From contig NC_003284.9 of NCBI RefSeq assembly GCF_000002985.6, positions 7,502,001 through 7,566,000 on the forward strand: a stretch of DNA of 64,000 bases. Direction: 5' to 3'. Below are positions 1 to 10,400 of this stretch, piece after piece. The notes under the pieces were generated by a model. The model saw only the letters and a program-made list of their open reading frames with translations, did not search any database and had not been told where the DNA came from. The stretch is from Caenorhabditis elegans (Eukaryota; Nematoda; Chromadorea; Rhabditida; Rhabditidae). How positions within the stretch are numbered: the stretch's first letter is position 1; each line of letters opens with the position of its first letter. A program made the position numbers and the translations under genes.

Positions 1-616
1 CTGATGGTATGAACGTTGATATGTAAGCTGTTGACGCTAAGATGCTTAAAGGCATAACAAGCGTCCAGCGGTAAATAAAAACACATTGTTCGGCTATATT
101 AGTTACGAATGAAACGTACACCATCATCATCACAAGATTTGATATGACAAACAAGGAATATGAACCCTGAAATATGATTTTTTGAATCATTAAAAAAAAA
201 TGTGTCTAATATAAAATATCTAATATCTGGACAAAAAAAAGACGAAATTCACAACTCACTCTTGGGTGCCAATTCCATTTCCAAATAGTAACTTGACAGG
301 CAGTACTTATACCAATGACAAGAATATATCCTACAATAAGGCTTCTTTTCCATGAAGTACCAAGTTCTCGAAGGTCGCTTGGTCTAGTTGCAACTCGCTT
401 TTTGATGGTTGAAGCGCAAGCAAAAATACAGAAAAGTGCAGCAATTAAGGGTGCTGGATAAAACTCTTCAGGGTTCCATAGATTCTGTACCGTACTGGGT
501 TTGCCCATGACAAAACTGATAGCTGATGTAAAAGTTATCAATGGGCCAACCAAGTAACTGTTCGAATATTGCCATTCAGCCATTTTGTGCCGAAGTCTCC
601 TAGTAGAACGGAACAC
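1..616 (-). CDS. Multi-pass membrane protein, 5' exons only (partial)
   Basis: I do not recognise this protein. Two coding exons are visible: 260-616 (ATG at 616) and 1-166, joined in phase 0 by a GTGAGT donor and a TTTCAG acceptor. The gene runs off the left edge. The translation has several hydrophobic stretches: one starting YLVGPLITFTSAISFVMG, one starting YPAPLIAALFCIFACA, one starting LIVGYILVIGIST, and at least two more in exon 2. Short loops rich in Lys, Arg and Trp lie between them, so it is a polytopic membrane protein. No signature motif is visible. A second in-frame ATG 11 codons downstream (MAEWQYS) could be the real start. The upstream neighbour is a channel gene on the same strand about 1.2 kb away, so the two are probably separate transcription units. 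Confidence 0.6.
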
Positions 617-1379
617 CCAAATGAATAGGAAGAACAGTCAGCAGACGAGAGCAGAAGGGGTGGTCACTTAATATGAGAAGAGGGTCGTCAACACATGACG
701 ACGTGGCAGATGTCGCTTATCTGCATCTGCTCAGAGACAAAGAGACAGGTGAAGAGAGCAAAAAAAAACGATAGAAAACTCCGATAAACATAAAGTAATT
801 CAGTTATTCAATATTCAACCAAAAAAAAGGTTTTGTTAGGTTCGAATGTTTTGAAAATCCGAGTTGTCTCTTTTGAGAGCGTGAATAAATCGTTCCAGTT
901 TTTATTGAATATGTTAACACTCTGAAAAACACTGGTAGTAGCTGATATCACATGCCAAATGGCAGCGTGTGAAACTTGAAAACTGAAGGAAGTGAGAAAA
1001 CAAAATGTCGAGCTTCATCTAATAATATGATTTTGGGTTTTGTGCCCTGTATCATGTTTTCTTGGTAATTGTGGTTTTTGCCTGGCAGTCAGATTTTGAA
1101 GCACTTATTATACTTTCTTGTAAATATATCGTTTGAGAATATAAACCGGGATGAGATGTTCTGAATATTATTTCAACATTCAATGAAAATATTATTTTAC
1201 TGAAGCCTTATTATTAAACCGGGATTTTAAACAAAAATAATTGAAATCGCAACGAAATTGCATATATCTTGGTGGAACACCCCAAAAGAATTCAGTGTGT
1301 GCAACATTTTGAATCAATATGACAATTTTGTGATCATCTTTTCAAGAATTTTGAAACCGTATAGCAAGTTATGTCCTAC

Positions 1380-1418
<39 letters not shown>

Positions 1419-1822
1419 ATTTAGTAGCATTGCATTACATTTTTCAACTTTTCTATCATATATTTTGGTTGACGTTTGTTCCATTTAAAAACTGTCAACC
1501 AGAAATGTTTGCTGATTCTTTTTCTATCGTATTTAGTTAATTTTTTATTGATATCTTCAAGATGAAGCGAGTTACGTATAATCTTTTAAAGGGAAGTTTT
1601 GGGATGCATGAAGGAAATACGGTAATTAAAACAAAATTGGAATATGAAATCTGCATAACAGAACAACTTTTGGTAAACTTCAATAGTTGTGAGGGGCGCA
1701 AACTGATAAACTTCTTTTTTTTCACTGCAAGTTAAACATTTCTTAGAATTTTTTATGATGTTTGGTAATTAGCCTCTACTTTCAAAGCACAAATATTTAT
1801 TAATTTCGACTGTAAATAGAAC
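617..1822. other. Intergenic, AT-rich
   Basis: No coding exon is supported. The stretch holds the 5' flank of the left-edge gene and the 3' flank of the channel gene. A TA dinucleotide run lies at about 1388-1415. The short ORFs here have no splice context or coding bias. Confidence 0.5.
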
Positions 1823-4503
1823 TCAAAACATAAACTCCATAAACATGTAAAATGTCACAAGACAATTAACAACAAAAAAGAATATACTGAATATAATATC
1901 TGTCCACGAGAAAAACCTCTGCCATATAATTCGGTTCTTCTCTGTCGAATCCTGTTCGTCAAGATATCGTTTGATTTCCTCCATACAAAACCTTAACTCT
2001 TGCACCAGATCAGCTGGTTTTGAACAAAAATCTTCTTCTATCTTAAAGTTCTACATTTTAGCTGGACATCGTTAAAAAAAATATTAAAATAACTATTTGT
2101 TTTGTAGTAGATACTCACTTCTTCCAATGACATTTTGCAGTCATCTGAAAACAATTTGCACACCCAGTACGGAGGAGTTGCATCGAGATATAGCATCCTT
2201 TCGTGTGCAAAAATTATTACAACTGATACTAATACAGCAATTACAGATATAACAAATTCAATCAGCACATACATTCCTTAAAAATCAATACCTTGAAAGT
2301 ATTAAAAAATTTAAAATTACCCAATAGTGGTATTCCTTCACTACTTCTTGGCATTTGTCCTGTGACCATGTCTAAGATAACAGCCATGGTAAGCATTGTA
2401 GTGAGACCCAATGACACCTTAAATTTGACATATACATGTCTTTGCAAGCTTTATTTCCTTCATATTTTAATAAGCTTTTAACAATTCACTCTTTTTTATA
2501 AGTTTATGCCACTTTGTTCAAAGTAATCTACTATTTTGTTGAGTATCTACAAAAAAGTTTGCATTCATGTTTTTAATAGTCTTGGTTTTTCAATAATTTT
2601 GCGTTTAAAGGTACCATTTTCGATTAGCCTGACATACAATTTCAATAGAGCAAATGTGGTTTTCAAAAAAATAAAAACCTACATGCTCTTCTCTGTCTCC
2701 GTGAACTCCATGAGGCGTAAACAGTCCAATGTTTGAGACGGTAACAATTAAAAATGATGGGAGCAGAATGACTACAATGTAATACAATGGCTTTCGGCGA
2801 AGTTCCTAAATCTATGAATTTAGCGAAATACATACATTTATTGTTTACCAAGTAATAGAAAATCTCTTCATAAACATTGAATCCTCCAAGCGTGTCACCA
2901 TATTTTGTTGTCATCTTTGTAGCATTAAACGATACAATGTCCCATTCAGAATTCTTCTAGAAAAGATGGAAATTCTGTGAAAATCAAAATGGACATACGC
3001 TTTTCTTTGGGACAAATGTGTCGAGTACGTTGAAGCTAATCGCATGAGCTTGATACGACCAGGAGCCAAACTGGAGGGCACATAATTGAACATCAAATGG
3101 GAAAGAGAGCACTGACATAGGGCACGTCAAGTCGACGAGCTAAAATACAATAAAGGGAAACATTGGGAAACAATTTAAATTTGAAACACTTAAAAGTAAT
3201 ATTAATCTTACTTTATTGAAATCAACTTCCACTCGCCCATCGTATCTTACTCTTGCATTGTGGTTTTCTAACGGTTCAGTTTCTTCTACTCTGAAACAAA
3301 CACGAATAAGATATCTTGTATTCAATTTTTTTCAGAGCTAATAACATACGTATTAAATATATATCCATCTGGAATCCAAATTTGCGATTTGGGTATTATT
3401 ATTCTCTCTATTCCGTTCCATTCCTTAGGATCCCATGTTAGATAATCGTCTTTCCAACTTTGGGGGAACCAGAGCAATATTTTGATTTGCTCATTTTGTT
3501 CATTCTGCAATAAAAGTTGTAGTTTTGTAGCACAATCATTAATTATTAAAATTTTTTGAACTGTATGCGCAGTTAAAAAGAGATGTAAACTAAGTTTTCA
3601 CCTATCATCATTTTGGAAGTCGGCCAAAGAAATCTTTTCTGCTTTGTTTGTGTTTAAATTATACAAATTATTTTTTCAAACCGGCATCAATGCTGAACTT
3701 TTAATTCATAAAATTCCTTTTTCTTTAAAAGAAATATATATTTAGACCAAATATCTAGTTGCCCATAAATTAGTAAATTTATCAGGCAAAAGTTGAAGAC
3801 ATACTCTGGAAACTATATCTAAGTTCAAATTTTGTTTTAATAATTTCAACAATAAACTCCCAAACTTCATTTCTGCGTCTCTATATATGAAATGGAAATG
3901 TATTTAAAACATTTTCCTGGAAAAAGGTCACAATTCCGTAAAACATTGTGCTTCTAATGCTTTTTGAAGTTTAAAAACTTACCACCTCTACCAAGTTGTA
4001 AATTTGTGGCTGTACCGTCACATTGAGCACACTGGAATAATTCCGAACCGGTCGAGTATATTGGTAGTAATCATCAAGTAAGTGCTTTGCCAGTTCTCGT
4101 TCATTTCGATCATCTTTCTTCTCCACTGCCTTATTTTTTACTTTTTCTGAAACACAAGCTGTCAATGTTATTTCTGCCGTCATTTTTCAAATAGATACGT
4201 TCTTAAAAACTATTCGCAAAAACGTTTTTGGGTGGCCAGCAAGGCTTGCGGGATTTGTTTGATTACCGAAATCTGGGAAGTGCGGAAGAGAGTAGAGTTT
4301 CGAGTTGTGTGTTATGCTCGATTGGATGGCTTTCATGTGATGAAAAATTAATTCGAAAGTTTCGAAATTGTTTCGAGTTGATACATTTATAATAAAACAA
4401 CGTGATGTTTTTTAATTCAAAAAATGTATTTTTGAAACTTACCACATTTCGCGAAAAATAATAGAATACTGATAGATAATAAATAAGAGATTTTATAGTA
4501 CAT
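1823..4503 (-). CDS. Cys-loop ligand-gated ion channel subunit (nicotinic-receptor-like, non-alpha)
   Basis: Subunit of a pentameric plasma-membrane channel gated by a neurotransmitter-like ligand. Ten exons give 434 residues: 4443-4503, 3983-4146, 3350-3504, 3212-3290, 2999-3139, 2849-2956, 2683-2805, 2321-2417, 2119-2276, 1823-2041. Exon 1 encodes a signal peptide (MYYKISYLLSISILLFFAKC). The extracellular domain has the disulfide loop CPMSVLSFPFDVQLC with exactly 13 residues between the cysteines. M1 starts PLYYIVVILLPSFLIVTV. M2 starts VSLGLTTMLTMAVILDM and is preceded by REEH. M3 (MYVLIEFVISVIAVLVSVVI) and a C-terminal M4 follow. The M1-M2 linker is acidic and lacks the Pro-Ala of anion channels, suggesting cation selectivity. 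No vicinal Cys pair is seen in loop C, so it is not a classical alpha subunit. From memory of the region this may be acr-22, but I am not certain. Confidence 0.88.
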
Positions 4504-5289
4504 AAATACAGATCAAAAAGTGAGATTCAATAAGTAAAATGTAATTAGGAGTAGCCGATGATCGTATAAAATGCAAAAATTCGCGTTTTATTCCTAAGCT
4601 CTAGTGAAAGACGGTATATCGCAGCCAAAGAATAATCGTCTTGTTCAACACGCGATTTATTTGCATTGGATGAAGTATTTGACTGTGGGAATATTGACCT
4701 TAGATTTCTTTCCCTCTCTTTTTTTCGTCTGCCAATCTTCATCTTAAAGTGGTACACTACTCCGAATTGTTACGGCTCGTGTAGGTTGTTGGACGAGATT
4801 GAGTACCTGTTTCTCAGTCCAGCGTGTAGTCAAACGGTTTTTTGTTAAGATCTGAAGATGAGAAAGGATGAGCGTAAAGTGTGCAAAATATAAGCATTAA
4901 GTATGGGAGAATGACTAACAAAGTTGTATATTTGTATTTGATTTGTAATGCAGAAATAGTGTCATTTCATAGTAAAGTTACGTTTGAATCAATTTATTTG
5001 GAAAGTAAACTGAACCTTTCATGTGTTGGCATGTAGACCACCCTCGAAGAAAATTACCAATTGTGCCGAGTCACCTAGTAGCTAACAAGTAAGTAGAGTC
5101 TATATAAACAGGTCAGGCCAGATTTGCCGGCTTCGACAATTAACAACAAAAATAAAAAGTTAGACCTTAAGAAACTATCGGAAAAATCGACTTGCAAAAT
5201 TCTCAACCATCATTAAAATTTAAACTTGTAAAAAACAGCAAATAATTAAAAAATAATATTGTTGGATATTGAAAAATAAAAAAGAGTTC
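4504..5289. other. Upstream region of the channel gene
   Basis: No gene seen. This is the 5' flank of the channel gene, about 0.8 kb up to the tRNA gene. Short ORFs on both strands lack splice context. Confidence 0.5.
5278..5283 (-). terminator. Pol III oligo-T terminator of tRNA-Ala
   Basis: On the minus strand a run of six T lies a few bases past the tRNA 3' end. This is the usual RNA polymerase III stop. Confidence 0.7.
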
Positions 5290-5361
5290 TGGAGGTATGG
5301 GGAATTGAACCCCAGCCCTCTCCCATGCTAAGGGAGCGCTCTACCACTGAGCTATACCCCC
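5290..5361 (-). tRNA. tRNA-Ala (AGC anticodon)
   Basis: A 72-nt cloverleaf reads on the minus strand. The acceptor stem GGGGGTA pairs with TACCTCC (one G-T pair) and the discriminator is A. The D arm carries box A (TAGCTCAGTGG). The anticodon stem CTCCC/GGGAG encloses loop TTAGCAT, giving anticodon AGC. The T arm TGGGG-TTCAATT-CCCCA carries box B. There is no intron and no encoded CCA. An oligo-T terminator follows immediately. It looks fully functional. Confidence 0.96.
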
Positions 5362-6056
5362 GGCTAACATCTGATGTCAAATAAATGATGAAATAGATTA
5401 TCTTCGTTATGAACATTAGCGAACATAAATTGACTGAAAATAGTGTAATCCTAATGGTAACTTGTTTCATTAAAGCAGGGATAGTATTCTAAAAGTATTA
5501 TAAAAAATATTTTTTGCCATTAATCTACGGTAAAATTGGTTTTTGAAAACACATTACTATATTCTAAAATGTTTTGCACAGTAGGCCTGTCAGCGAGGAT
5601 GTCCTCGGCGGCAGGACGAGGACGAGCCTGTGCCCTGTCGTTTAGGACGAGGACGCGTCTTCGTCCTGCTGTGGAGAGTTTTGCGCGCACACACAGTGAA
5701 GCTAGAAAGCTAGATTAGCGGCGGACGTCCTCCGCGACAGGACGAGGACGAGCCTGTGTCCTGTCGTTTAGGACGAAGACGCGTCTTCGTCCTCAACTAC
5801 AGGACGCAGGACGTCCTAGTTCGTCCTATTTAACAGCCCTATTGCAAAGTATTTGAGAAAAAATTATTTTTTCTGAAATTGATAAACGATTTATTTTTAA
5901 AATTAGCTAACAGAAAAGCAAAATGCAAATAACTGAATCAGGAGATCAAAGCTCAATCAAACGTAAACATTTTAAGTAAAATCCATAAAATTGTAATGTC
6001 AAAGAAAACATTAAATCCAAGGATAAGATTTGGGACAAACGCCACACATTCGGAAA
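5362..6056. other. Intergenic between tRNA-Ala and the EB/CE4 gene
   Basis: Contains the GC-rich duplicated repeat at about 5600-5830 and otherwise AT-rich DNA, including the 3' UTR of the EB/CE4 gene. No gene is supported. Confidence 0.5.
5612..5793. repeat. Duplicated 56-bp GC-rich repeat ending in a palindrome
   Basis: Two 56-bp copies, 5612-5667 and 5738-5793, start 126 bp apart and differ at only about two positions. Each ends in a palindrome. In the second copy positions 5770-5793 form a perfect 24-bp palindrome (AGGACGAAGACG followed by its reverse complement), and in the first copy one base breaks it. Further GGACG/CGTCC words continue on both sides to about 5826. Composition is far more GC-rich than the surroundings. 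It looks like a dispersed nematode repeat rather than a gene. Confidence 0.8.
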
Positions 6057-7305
6057 CTATGCGCAAATTGTCCTCTCGCTCTTCCACTGAAACTGCACGT
6101 CGTAGGATTCTGAAAAATCAATTAAATTTATTGTTGGCAACATTTCATCAAAAACCTCGCATGGGTTAGCTTCATCTTTCATTTGAGGTTTGCACTGCCA
6201 CGAACGCAGACTTTTAATATTGTTAAGGTCCACCGGATTTCTCATGTAATCAATAATTTGACTTCCTGTGACCACGAAAACGTCTTGTTTTTGAACAATC
6301 TGAAAACAAAATGTATTTTTTAAAAAAAATGTTTGTTATTAAATCTCACGAATTTCAAAAAGTCTCTGAGAGCGTAAACTGCACCATTGTCTGGAAGATA
6401 CGTCAAAAATTCAGTGTCCAATGTTAATATAAATGGTGCACGGTTGGTTTTGTAATGGTTCATGAAGTTTCTCTGGAGCATTTTTGTCACAGAATCACGA
6501 GAGTCAAACGGTTTCATGGCCCGCGTTAATGTTTTGTACCATCTCGTGTCATTTGCCTGTATGTTTTGAATTGGAATTTCCCAAATAGCCTTATGGCTTT
6601 GTGTTGGACAATTTCCGTCACATTCCCAAGCTAATTTGTGATCTAACGTTTGTGGCCAATATGGGCTGCTGACCAACATTGAGTTATCAAAAGTAAAGTT
6701 GTTTTCAGACATCATTCGATATTGAGCATCACCTAAAATTTAAAACCAATTATTAAATAAACTTTTAAATTCTATTAAAATTTGTCACCTCCAATTTTAA
6801 GCTCCGGCGCCCGAGTTCCAATAATATGAGATCTATCAATAAAACTGAACTCTGCAAGTGTTTCACGCATTCCTTTTTGTTCTTTGTACCATCTCTCTTG
6901 AGTTCGACCGGAAAGATCCTCTCTTGTAATCGAATTCACACCAATCTCGTGGTTTGTACTATGTAGCCAAAGGGATTGGTCGTAATTGTTCCACTGATGA
7001 GATACAAAGAATGTTCCTTTGATTGCACATCCATTCGGATTGCGAATACTTCCACTGAACAAAGATTTCAAAGTGTTAATGATTCTATCAGTGATTGGAT
7101 CGTCGAAGGACAACATAACCATTTGGGGAACTTGTTTCGTGTCGAAGTTGTTTGGTGGTATTTTTCCAGTGCTGAAATTGTTTGATAAGTCTTTATATCA
7201 TTTCAAAATCTCTCAACCTAGTGCAGAAGCAACTGGGAAGTCTGCATGATCCGTCTCTCGGGCATTCGGTCAGAAGTCTTGAAGGTTGACGTCTTCTTGT
7301 TTGTT
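6057..7305 (-). CDS. Chitin-deacetylase-like (CE4) 3' exons of the EB-module gene
   Basis: Four exons (7218-7305, 6789-7171, 6350-6732, 6057-6299) encode about 365 residues resembling metazoan chitin deacetylase-like proteins. The landmarks are a Cys-rich lead-in (CPRDGSCRLPSCFC), the QVPQM-MLSFDD start of the NodB fold, HEIGVNSITRED at motif 2, GTRAPELKIGGD at motif 3, and a later CDGNCPTQSHKAIWE stretch. CE4 enzymes remove acetyl groups from chitin with a divalent metal held by one Asp and two His. The Asp pair is present, but the HSxTH-type motif 2 reads NSITR here, so both metal-ligand histidines appear lost. The first exon starts in phase 1, matching the donor at 7599 of the EB array, so these exons are best read as the long 3' end of that gene. 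A separate downstream gene is the alternative, but no start codon or signal peptide was found for one. Confidence 0.82.
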
Positions 7306-7446
7306 CTTGAAAAACATATTTGCTTGTTAAAGTCATGTGTGAAAAATGTTAGTATTATTTATTAAGCTTATTAAGTTAGTTTTGTTTTCATGCAAAATAT
7401 ACAAAAATATCGAAAAATATTAAAACGCAATCGATTAGGCAAGTCT

Positions 7447-10400
7447 TTAGACGCATTCTCCGTTAACCAGGTTAGTATTAAAAGTGCATTCACAAAGTCG
7501 ATCGCTTGAACAGGTTTGCGATTTCCCACAATCTTTATAACTTCCACATTTCTCTGAAATTAATCGTTGTTGTGTGTATTAAAAGGTTAATGTAATACTT
7601 TTTTCAATGTGACGAATCTTGATATTAGCTTCTCTATCAATTTCATCTTGCGGAGTTACACAGTATCCAAAAAAACAACTTGAATTTTGTTGGCAGGAAG
7701 TCGTGGCATTACACTTTGAGCCAGGGTATGCTGTAAAATAGTAGGTTATAAAATAGCAGGTTGCGAAAAAGATTGACAACTTACCCATCGAGCCTTGATT
7801 TGCATTTATGCTTGAAACGCAGTCAAGTGTTGAATCGGAATAGTTAGTTTTTGCGCAAACGCAATATCCATTTCTACATTCTGCTCCTTTACTGCAGAAA
7901 CTGGTGTGACACCTTGACCCGGGAAGGTTCTGAACAAAAGCTGTCAGTTTTGAAATTGTTTATGAGAATACTCACGGCAAGTTGACAAACTCCATTTATC
8001 ATTTCATGATCATTTCGGCAAGCACATCTTTTATCAATACAAATTGAACCACCTGTGCATTCAGAATCAAATGTGCAAAATGTCTTAGGATAAGATCTGG
8101 ATCGCACATTGTATCTGTCATTTAGCACACAGGAAGATCGGTCCGAGCTAGAAAATCATTACTAATTTATCTAATTATTTAGTCTTTTACAATTACCTCG
8201 GTTCATAGCCAGAATCACATAAGCAAGTTCCAATGAGACACGAAGATCCACCTATACAGACAATAGTGTTATCACAGCTATCACCCGGTCTAGCTGTTCT
8301 TGTCAAATTGTAATTATCATTTTGCGGGAAGCTAGGTGAACACACGTTATTGAGTACACCACTTCCCTGAGGACAGGAACAAATTGAATTGCTACAAGAA
8401 GATCCTCCAGAACATCGTTGCATGCATGGTTGATATGCACAACTTGGATCACACGTTTGTCCAGGGTTCACTAAAACATGATTGAAGCGCTTAGTTAAGA
8501 TGTTTAGTAAAATTACATTCAATAATGAAAACTGGAATGGCAGTTGTCACAGGTAGCATTGTGAATCTCACTTCAATAGTTGGTGTACATCTTCCGTTAT
8601 CTACACTGAACCCAACAGCACATTGACATATATTTTGATTACATGATGATCCTCCTGAATATTGGAAGTTTTACATAAAACATTGTTTCATTTAAACCTC
8701 TGCAAATCATTCCATTGTTTTGGCAGCTTTGTCCTGGAAGTGCATCTCCTAGATAGAAAACGCAATTAGATCCACTGATAACTCTGTTTGAAGGGCAGAT
8801 ACAATAGTTATTAACACATTGTGCATCATTTCTGCATGGTATTGCGTTTGGTCTCAAGTCGCACATTTTTCCAGGTAGTCCGATAACTTGAAAGTCAATA
8901 AATTATAATCTGACTGGACTCAACAATGACTTACATTGCAAATAGGATTGAGATTGAGCCGACGGAGCGCATCCATTTCCCACACATGGTGATGGTATCG
9001 CAACAGCTCTTTGGACACAGTTGCACTTATCAGCAACACATGTTTCAGTTTGAGCATAGTATCCCTTCAAAATCAAAATCTTATAAATATTTATTTTCTT
9101 ATTCTAAATCTTACATTTCTACACTGACATTGATCCTGAATACAAACTTGATTATTTCCACATTGCCGTTGGCAGTTTCCCATATCCGGCACAACATGTT
9201 GTACACAATTACACCTATCTCCTGTGCAAGTTTCTGGCTGTGCATAGTATCCCTGAAATTAGTTAGCGTTTAAATTAATTTTATGATAATCGTCATACAT
9301 TTCTACATAGACATTGATCTTGAATACAGACTTGATTATTCCCGCACTGATTCATGCATCCGCCACTTATCGCGTCAACTGATGGCTGGACACAATTGCA
9401 TCGATCAGAAATACAGGTTTCCTGTAGAACAAGATATCCTGATCGACACTGACATTGATCTTGAATGCAAACTTGATTCATTCCACACTGGCGATTAAGA
9501 CAAGAATCACTCTCAACTTCCTGAATGCAATTACATCGGTCTTGAAGGCAACTTCCAGGTTGTTGATAGTAACCCTAAATGAGAATAATTAGTTTATTTA
9601 ATTGTTAGTTTTGTTGTTTTTCTTACAGGTCGGCATTGGCACGAGTCTTGTATGCAAATCTGATTAGTTCCGCATTGTATATTTCCACAGTTAGCATTAC
9701 CCATATTTGAACATCTTCCGTTGATTGCTCCTTGATTATTAGGACACTTACATATACCATCAATACATTGAGAGTTTCCAGTACAAATCGTATTTGTCAA
9801 ATCACATGGATCGCCAGGAGATGAATAAGTGTTAATTGATACACAAGTTCCATTTTGTACTGTTTCGCCACCGGGACAAATGCAGACATTATTCGCACAA
9901 ACTGAATTTCCAGTACAGAGAATTGTACCATCTTCACATGCGCCACCAGGTGCAGCTGAAACATTTGAAATATTGTCTTAAACGCACTTTCATTATTAAT
10001 AATTGACAAATTAATACATTTTGAAAGGTAGTTACAACCTTAATACGTATTGTTTATTCAAAAATTTCACAACTAGCTAACTTTGCAAAATAAGGTTTAC
10101 TTACCTAATTGAATAACCGACAAGGTTTCACTGTTCACACACATTCCATTAACCAAATCATATCCAATTGGACAGTTAATTGTAGAAGCTGTAAAACGAT
10201 TTCAAACATTTCAAGATAAATTTGTAAATAAGCAAACTTACCGCTAACAACTCTGTTCACTTTCCTCCTGCCTGATATAGCTTTAACATTTCTTGATCGA
10301 ACGGAAGGTTCATAAGGATAGCATTCGTCCACATCAGCATCGTATTGGTCTTGGCACTGACAAAATGATGAAGTGCATGTGGCTCCACCCGAGCAACCAG

